Made by a program: the position numbers and the translations under genes
Shown: piece after piece, positions 57,697 to 64,000 of the stretch
Position numbering within the stretch: the first letter of the stretch is position 1
Layout of the letters: the number at the start of each line of letters is the position of its first letter
From: Arachis hypogaea
Taxonomy: Eukaryota > Streptophyta > Magnoliopsida > Fabales > Fabaceae
Assembly (NCBI RefSeq): GCF_003086295.3
Contig: NC_092046.1
Span: forward strand, 103,271,363-103,335,362
Direction: 5' to 3'
Length of the DNA stretch: 64,000 bases
Notes under the pieces: model-generated
The model's input: only the letters and a program-made list of their open reading frames with translations
Told to the model about the DNA's origin: nothing
Database searches by the model: none

Positions 57697-58821
57697 TTAT
57701 TCTGGGGGCACGGGGGTTCCTCTGATCCTTGGGATGCTTGGTATTACAAGAGAAGACTTTTGGCACTTCAGTTCCCTTAAGTCACGCCCCTGCTCCTCTT
57801 GTTCTTTAAACATATAGGTCAGCATTTGACTATGTTCCTTCTGTTGTTTTATTATTTGCTCGATAGCTTCCTGTATCTTGGTGACAGACGTCTCAAGATA
57901 TTCCCAATATTCCGCTTGAGGAATCTCTGGGAGGAATTCCTGTGCTCTCTTCTTGATAGGATCCTCCTGTGCTTGTTGTCTCTCCATTGATGCTTTGGTG
58001 ATTGACTTTTCAATTAGGATATATTCAGTTATTCCCATCCTTACTCCAGCGTCCTTGCAGAGCAGAGAAATCACGCTTGGATAAGCCAACCTGGCCTCTT
58101 TTGAATTTTTGTTAGCGATCTTATAGAGCTCAGTTGAAATCAGCTGATGAACCTCCACTTCCTTTCCCATCATGATGCAATGGATCATCACTGCTCTTTT
58201 AACTGTGACTTCAGAGCGGTTGCTAGTGAGCAACAGAGAACGCCCAATGAAGTCCAGCCATCCTCTGGCAACTGGTTTGAGATCCTCTCTCTTGAGTTGA
58301 TTTGGGACACCCTTTGTGTTGGTGGTCCACCTAGCTCCAGGGATACATATGTCCTCTAGAATCTTATCCAGGCCAATGTCTGCTCTCATCATCCTCCTGT
58401 TGAAGGAGTCTGGATCATCCTTTAGCTGAGGTAGCTTTAATATCTCTCTGATCTTGTCAGGGGTGGTATGAACAATCTTTCCCCTGACCATGGTCCGAAA
58501 TTCGTAGCAGGCAGTTCCAGATAGTCTTTGCTTGTCAGTCTGCCACATATTAGCATAGAACTCCTGGACCATGTTCCTTCCTACTTTCGTTTCAGGATTA
58601 GCTAGGACTTCCCAGTTCCTGATTCGAATTTGCTCCTGGATCTCCGGATATTCGTCTTCTTTCAGATCGAATCTAACTTCCGGGATCACTGATCTCAGAC
58701 CCATTACTTTAAGATAATGGTCTGAATGTTCTTTAGATAAGAACTTCTCTTGATTCCAAAGTGGTTTTGGAACGCTCTCTTTCTTGCCTCTTGGAGTGGA
58801 TTGTTTTCCTTTGGGAGCCAT
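57697..58821 (-). CDS. Extra ORF of G at the envelope position, putative plant transposon protein domain
   Basis: ATG at 58821 (MAPKGKQSTPRGKK) is chosen; the open frame extends further upstream without an ATG. 374 residues: basic start, then FDLKEDEYPEIQEQIRIRNW, MVQEFYANMWQTDKQRL, HTTPDKIREILKLPQL, WLDFIGRSLLLTSNRSEVTV and a coiled-coil-like C-terminus rich in Gln/Glu. The EFYAN motif and layout suggest the same broad domain as the copia ORF at 51889-53301. No signal peptide or membrane helix is visible. It is intact although gag-pol of G is not. Confidence 0.72.
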   Translation of the reverse strand: MAPKGKQSTPRGKKESVPKPLWNQEKFLSKEHSDHYLKVMGLRSVIPEVRFDLKEDEYPEIQEQIRIRNWEVLANPETKVGRNMVQEFYANMWQTDKQRLSGTACYEFRTMVRGKIVHTTPDKIREILKLPQLKDDPDSFNRRMMRADIGLDKILEDICIPGARWTTNTKGVPNQLKREDLKPVARGWLDFIGRSLLLTSNRSEVTVKRAVMIHCIMMGKEVEVHQLISTELYKIANKNSKEARLAYPSVISLLCKDAGVRMGITEYILIEKSITKASMERQQAQEDPIKKRAQEFLPEIPQAEYWEYLETSVTKIQEAIEQIIKQQKEHSQMLTYMFKEQEEQGRDLRELKCQKSSLVIPSIPRIRGTPVPPE

Positions 58822-59354
58822 GATCTTAGTGATCTCGGATAAACACACCAAACTTAGAGGTTTGCTTGTCCTCAAGCAAAAGAAAAGAAAGGAGAGGGAT
58901 AGAAGGAGATCGAGGTGCACTTGTTGATGGAGGAGGGGGGAGGCCGAACCCAATTTAAAGGGGTGGGGGGTGGGTTTTCGAAAAATTGGAAGAGATAAGA
59001 TAAAAAGATTGAGTTGAAAAAGATAAGATAGAAGATAGAGTTTAATTTTGAAAAGATATGATAGATTTTTGAAAAAGATAACTCTGAATTTTGAAAAAGA
59101 TAATATGGATATTTGAAAAAGATATGGATTAGTTGAAAAGATTTTTGAGTGAAAAAGATAGATTTGTTTTCAGAAAAGATTTTGAAAAGGGTTGGATTGA
59201 ATTTGGAAAGATGGATTTTTTTTTTGAAATTAAGGATTTTAGAAATCAGGGTTCTTGACATGTTCATGTAAAAATCATGCATTGAAGCATAAAATTTGAA
59301 ATTAGAATGGAAATACGTGTGGGATAAATGGATTTGGCTCCTCCCTATCTTCCT
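58822..59354. other. Leader region of the G extra ORF
   Basis: Plus strand is A/G-rich with many GAAAAAGATA repeats (58980-59220). Low-complexity ORFs here are not supported. The module at 58845-58880 lies just upstream of the extra ORF start in element sense. Confidence 0.6.
58845..58880 (-). promoter_or_regulatory. Second copy of the polypurine-junction module, before the G extra ORF
   Basis: ACACCAAACTTA at 58845-58856 and the hairpin TTTGCTT-GTCCTC-AAGCAAA at 58861-58880. In element sense it ends about 25 nt before the extra ORF ATG. Stem pair one is T-A here. Confidence 0.7.
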
Positions 59355-59523
59355 GGCGTTTGAACGCCCAAAAATTGCTTGTTTTGGGCGTTCAACGCCC
59401 AAATGCTGATCTCCTAGGCGTTCAGCGCCCAGTTGCTGCCATTACTGGCGTTCAACGCCCATTGGGTGCCTGTTTCTGGCGTTGAATGCCCAGATTGCTG
59501 CCCTTACTGGCGTTTTCTTGCCA
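59355..59523. repeat. Phased short palindromes, cluster between pol and extra ORF of G
   Basis: GGCGTT-type cores begin at 59355, 59387, 59417, 59447, 59478 and 59509, spacing 32, 30, 30, 31, 31. Typical unit: GGGCGTTCAACGCCC. The last unit has lost its second arm. Confidence 0.9.
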
Positions 59524-59673
59524 TTGAGCTCCCTATCTCTGTTTTGTGTGCAGATTCCTTCTGTAACCCTGTAAACTTATACAAATGATTCTGTACCTTA
59601 GTGTCAGTGAACTTTATATAAACAAATAAAAATAAAAATAGGGCAAAAATGCTTAGAGGATTGATGCCCCATG

Positions 59674-59699
59674 GCTGGGTTGCCTCCCAGCAAGCGCTT
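59674..59699 (-). ncRNA. AGGCAA-loop hairpin after pol of G
   Basis: GCTGGG-AGGCAA-CCCAGC in element sense, about 40 nt after the pol stop at 59733, preceded by AAGCGCTT. One stem pair is changed on both sides relative to B. Confidence 0.75.
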
Positions 59700-59732
59700 C
59701 TTTATTGTCTTTAGCTGGACCTTGCTGAGCTT

Positions 59733-62700
59733 TTAATCTAGCTTCAGCCTTGAGCATTCTTGCTCAATGTTGCCTTCAAGATAATGCTTGATTCTCTGTC
59801 CATTGACAATGAACTTCTTATCAGAATCAATATCTTGAAGCTCCACATAACCATATGGTGACACACTTGTAATCACGTATGGTCCCCTCCACCAGGATTT
59901 CAGTTTCCCGGGGAATAGCCTGAGTCTAGAGTTAAACAATAGGACCTTTTGTCCTAGTTCAAAGATTCTAGATGACAGCTTTCTGTCATGCCATTTTTTT
60001 GATTTTTCTTTATAAAGCTTGGCATTTTCGAAAGCTGTGAATCTGAATTCCTCTAGCTCATTTAGCTGGAGCAATCGTTTTTCTCCTGCTAATTTGGCAT
60101 CAAAGTTTAGGAATCTGGTTGCCCAGTAGGCCTTATGTTCCAGTTCCACGGGAAGGTGGCATGCCTTACCATACACGAGTTGGTATGGAGAGGTCCCTAT
60201 AGGGGTCTTGAATGCTGTTCTGTAAGCCCACAGAGCATCATCCAAGCTTCGTGCCCAATCCTTTCTACGGGTATTTACTGTCCGTTCCAGGATTCTCTTT
60301 AATTCTCTGTTAGAGACTTCAGCTTGCCCATTGGTTTGTGGGTGATATGGAGTGGCCACCTTGTGGCGAATTCCATACCGAACCATGGCAGAGTAAAGCT
60401 ATTTATTGCAGAAGTGAGTGCCCCCATCACTAATTAGTACTCTAGGGACACCAAATCTGCTAAAGATATGTTTCTGGAGGAACTTCAGCACTGTTTTAGT
60501 GTCATTGGTGGGTGTGGCAATAGCCTCAACCCATTTTGATACATAGTCAACTGCCACCAGAATATAAGTGTTTGAATATGATGGTGGAAAAGGTCCCATG
60601 AAGTCAATTCCCCATACGTCAAACAACTCAATTTCCAAGATTCCTTGTTGAGGCATGGCGTAACCATGAAGCAGATTGCCAGCTCTTTGGCAACTGTCAC
60701 AATTACGTACAAACTCTCGGGAATCTTTATAGAGTGTGGGCCAATAGAAGCCACATTGGAGGACCTTGGTGGCTGTTCGCTCACCTCCGAAATGGCCTCC
60801 ATATTGAGATCTGTGGCAATGCCACAGGATCCTCTGTGCTTCTTCTCTAGGCACACACCTACGGATAATTCCGTCTGCACATCTCTTAAAGAGATAAGGT
60901 TCATCCCACAAGTAGTACTTTGCATCAGTAATTAATTTCTTCTTTTGTATCCTGTTGTACTCCTTGGGTATGAACCTTGCAGCTTTATAGTTTGCAATAT
61001 CGGCAAACCATGGTGCTTCCTGAATGGCGAATAAATGCTCATCAGGAAACGTCTCAGAGATCTCAAGAGAAGGGAGGGGCGTCCCTTCCACTGGCTCTAT
61101 CCGGGACAGATGATCAGCCACTTGGTTCTCTGTCCCTTTTCTGTCTCTTATTTCTATATCAAACTCTTACAGAAGCAATACCCATCTGATGAGCCTGGGT
61201 TTTGAATGCTGCTTTGTGAGTAGATATTTAAGAGCAGCATGGTCAGTATACACAATCACTTTTGATCCTACTAAGTATGATCTGAACTTGTCAATGGCGT
61301 AAACCACTGCAAGTAATTCTTTTTCTGTGGTTGTGTAATTTTTCTGGGCGTCATTTAGAACGTGACTGGCATAGTAAATGACGTGCAGAAGCTTGTCATG
61401 CCTCTGTCCCAATACTGCACCAATGGCATGATCACTGGCATCACACATTAACTCAAATGGCAATGTCCAGTCTGGTGCAGAAATGACTGGTGCTGTGACC
61501 AGCTTAGCCCTCAGCGTTTCAAACGCTTGCAGGCACTTTGTGTCAAACACAAATGGCGTGTCAGCAGCTAGCAGATTGCTTAGAGGTTTTGCGATTTTTG
61601 AAAAATCCTTTATAAACCTCCTATAGAATCCTGCATGCCCCAGAAAGCTTCTGATTGCCTTAACATTGGCAGGTGGTGGTAATTTTTCAATTACCTCTAT
61701 TTTTGCTTGATCCACCTCTATTCCCTTGTTTGAGATTTTATGCCCAAGAACAATTCCTTCAGTCACCATGAAGTGACACTTTTCCCAGTTTAAAACTAGG
61801 TTGGTTTCTTGGCATCTTTTCAGAACAAGTTTCAGGTGATCAAGACAGGAGCTGAATGAGTCTCCATCCATGAAGACTTCCAGAAATTTTTCCACCATGT
61901 CAGAGAAAATAGAGAGCATGCATCTCTGGAAGGTTGCAGGCGCATTACATAACCCAAATGGCATCCTTCTATAAGCAAACACTCCAGATGGGCATGTGAA
62001 TGCTGTTTTCTCTTGATCCTGGGGATCCACTGCAATCTGGTTATAGCCTGAATAGCCATCCAAAAAGCAGTAATAATCATGACCTGCTAGTCTCTCTAGC
62101 ATCTGGTCTATGAATGGTAAAGGAAAATGATCCTTTCTGGTGGCTGTATTGAGCCTTCTGTAGTCAATACACATGCGCCACCCTGTAACTGTTCTTGTAG
62201 GAACCAATTCATTTTTTTCATTATGAATCACTGTTATGCCTCCCTTTTTTGGGACGACTTGAACAGGGCTCACCCAGGGGCTATCAGAAATGGGATAAAT
62301 AATCCCAGCCTCTAGTAACTTGGTGACCTCTTTCTGCACCACTTCCTTCATGGCAGGATTTAGCCGCCTCTGTGGTTGAACCACTGGTTTGGCATTATCC
62401 TCCAATAGGATTTTGTGCATGCATCTAGCTGGGCTTATGCCCTTAAGGTCACCTATGGACCACCCAAGAGCTGTCTTGTGTGTCCTTAGCACTTGAATAA
62501 GTGCCTCCTCTTCCTGTGAATTTAAAGCAGAGCTTATGATCACTGGAAAAGTGTCACCTTCTCCCAGAAATGCATATTTCAAGGATGGTGGTAGTGGCTT
62601 GAGCTCGGGTTTGGGAGGTTTTTCTTCTTTCAGAAGAAATTTTAGAGGCTCTTTCATGTCCCCTGAATCCTCCAAATCAGGCTGAACATCTTTAAAGATG

Positions 62701-64000
62701 TCTTCCAACACTGATTCGAGACTCTCAGCCATGTTGATCTCTTCTACCAAAGAGTCAATAAGATCAACTTTTATGCAGTCTGTTGATGTGTCTGGATGCT
62801 GCATGGCTTTGACAGCGTTCAACTTGAACTCATCATTGTTGACTCTCAGGGTTATTTCCCCCTGTTGGACGTCAATGAGGGATCGTCCAGTTGCTAGGAA
62901 GGGTCTTCCTAGAATGAGAGTAGCACTCTTGTGCTCCTCCATTTCCAGCACAACAAAGTCAATGGGAAAGGCGAATGGCCCAACTCTGACAATCATGTCC
63001 TCAATCACGCCTGATGGGTATTTAGTGGAACCATCAGCAAGTTGGAGACATATCCGGGTTGGTTTAACTTCTTCAGTTAAGCCAAGCTTCCTGATAGTGG
63101 ATGCAGGTATCAGGTTGATGCTTGCCCCAAGATCACATAAAGCTGTCTTGGTGCAATCACCTTCTAATATGCACGGTATCAGAAAACTCCCAGGGTCTTT
63201 AAGCTTTTCAGGAAAGCTTTTCAGAATGACTGCACTGCATTCTTCAGTGAGGAGAACTCTTTCTGTTTCTCTCCACTCCTTTTTATGACTCAAGATCTCT
63301 TTCATGAACTTGGCATAAGAAGGTATTTGCTCAAGTGCCTCTGCAAATGGAATCTTTATTTCAAGAGTCCTTAGATAATCTGCAAAGCGAGCAAATTGCT
63401 TATCCTGCTCCTCTTTCCGAAGTTTTTGAGGATAAGGTATCTTGGCTTTATATTCCTCAACCTTAGTGGTTAAAGAAGCCTTTTTAGAGGGGTTGTTATC
63501 AGCACTTGTGTGTGTCTGATCCCTCACTGGCAATTGAGTGCCAGAGTCAGAAGCTGGAGTGACGTTAGATGCCAGCTCACTGTCTGTTCCTGGCGCCTGA
63601 ACGCCAGAAATGTGCCCATTTTGGGCGTTCAACGCCAAATTCTTGCCCATTTCTGGCGTTGAACGCCAATCCTGCCTTGTTTCTGGCGCTGAACGCCAGT
63701 TTTGGGCATGGTCTGGGCGTTCAGTGCCAGCCTTCCACCCATTTTCTGGCGTTTTAGTGCCAGAATTATTTTTCCCTGGGCTCTTACTGTCCTCAGGTGA
63801 ATCTTTGGTGGGTCGCTCATTTCTTGAATTTTTGATGCCTTGAGGTGGGGTATTTAATGTTTTCCCACTTCTTAATTGAACTGCTTGGCATTCTTCTGCT
63901 ATTTGCCTTGATAGCTGCTGCTTTGTTTGTTTAAACTATTCGTCCATATGTATATTAGCTATCCTTGTCTCCTGTAGCCTGTCTTTGAATTCAGCTAGCT
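59733..64000 (-). pseudogene. gag-pol: gag-pol of G, incomplete at the window edge
   Basis: Minus-strand order: gag tail (from 64000), linker with palindromes (63763-63592), protease DLGASINLIPAS, reverse transcriptase, RNase H with an intact T-D-H, integrase finger, core and tail. Stops: TAG 63936-63938, TAA 61167-61169 and TAG 60399-60401, all in one frame and each replacing a Gln by comparison with B. Near 61858-61875 the polymerase box reads EVFMDGDSF instead of EVFMDDFSVFGDSF of B: five residues including the second catalytic Asp are missing in frame. Confidence 0.92.
63592..63763. repeat. Phased short palindromes inside the gag-protease linker of G
   Basis: Cores begin at 63592, 63624, 63655, 63685, 63716 and 63748 (spacing 32, 31, 30, 31, 32), for example TGGCGTTGAACGCCA. 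The gag-pol frame stays open through all six units, reading NWRSAPETRQDW, STPEMGKNLALNAQ and SGVQAPG. B has no such array at this place. Confidence 0.92.

Larger units (their letters stand above)
55070..64000 (-). mobile_element. G: Athila-like Ty3/gypsy retrotransposon with an extra ORF, open at the right
   Basis: The 3' LTR is 55070-56632 (TGGTGCACGAATTG ... CCGCTCATCA). In element sense gag-pol (64000 to 59733) is followed by a non-coding stretch with palindromes, an extra ORF (58821-57697) and the LTR. The 5' LTR and gag start lie beyond the window. Three stops and an in-frame deletion in the polymerase make it inactive. Confidence 0.92.

Noticed and set aside
57697..58821. Envelope glycoprotein in the G extra ORF
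   Set aside because: No signal peptide, no membrane helix and no Cys pattern; only the gene position is envelope-like.
58872..59402. 176-residue minus-strand ORF with Phe/Ile/Ser runs
   Set aside because: Reading of GAAAAAGATA-type repeats; no domain.
59355..63763. CRISPR-like look of short palindromic repeats with regular spacing in G
   Set aside because: This is a plant retrotransposon; units degrade, spacers are partly similar and one cluster is coding. No cas genes.
1..64000. Ordinary host genes, tRNA or rRNA genes
   Set aside because: Every sizeable ORF that I could interpret belongs to a retrotransposon; tRNA-like pieces are only 17-18 nt primer sites.

Overview
The window looks like gene-free, retrotransposon-packed heterochromatin of a legume, most probably peanut (Arachis). 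That assignment rests on my recognition of LTR ends such as TGATGAGCGGATA and TGGTGCACGAATTG as abundant Arachis repeat termini; it is not a database result. I see no host gene, tRNA or rRNA. Nearly every base belongs to nested LTR retrotransposons, named A-H here for convenience.

Layout. 1-242 is the end of an Athila-like LTR (A). 243-5904 is a truncated Tat-lineage Ty3/gypsy element on the minus strand (D). 5905-28495 is a second Tat element on the plus strand (C), split in its protease region by a young, almost intact Athila-like element on the minus strand (B, 8192-20349, flanking duplication ACGTC). 28496-28631 is a scrap of copia integrase. 28632-31800 is an uncertain, probably non-autonomous element (H). 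31801-32580 is a piece of a plus-sense LTR of the A/G family. A Ty1/copia element with a long LTR (F) starts at 32581. Its 5' LTR was invaded by a rearranged Athila-like element (E, 32625-42872) and by another element now reduced to a solo LTR (44250-45968, flanking duplication GATGT). Its gag-pol and an extra 3' ORF run from 46529 to 53301. Its 3' LTR is cut at 55070 by a third Athila-like element (G), which leaves the window at 64000.

How the parts work. The Ty3 elements carry primer sites for tRNA-Asp and the copia element one for initiator tRNA-Met. Gag packages the RNA; protease, reverse transcriptase, RNase H and integrase copy and insert it. Most coding regions are broken by stops and frameshifts. 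B has one premature stop and one altered RNase H residue, and its two 2425-bp LTRs differ at about six positions by eye.

Most interesting structure. (1) A hairpin with an invariant AGGCAA loop lies just downstream of integrase-coding sequence in B, E (twice) and G, and its stem changes by paired substitutions. (2) Each Athila-like family has palindromes in U3 upstream of a TATA box, with family-specific sequence. In G, short GGCGTT-N-AACGCC palindromes recur about every 31 bp in two further clusters, one inside the gag-protease coding frame. (3) A second covarying hairpin sits beside the polypurine/LTR junction and is repeated in front of G's extra ORF. (4) The Tat element has an antisense ORF with a clear 97-nt intron, and a motif upstream of it resembles one upstream of the copia element's extra ORF.
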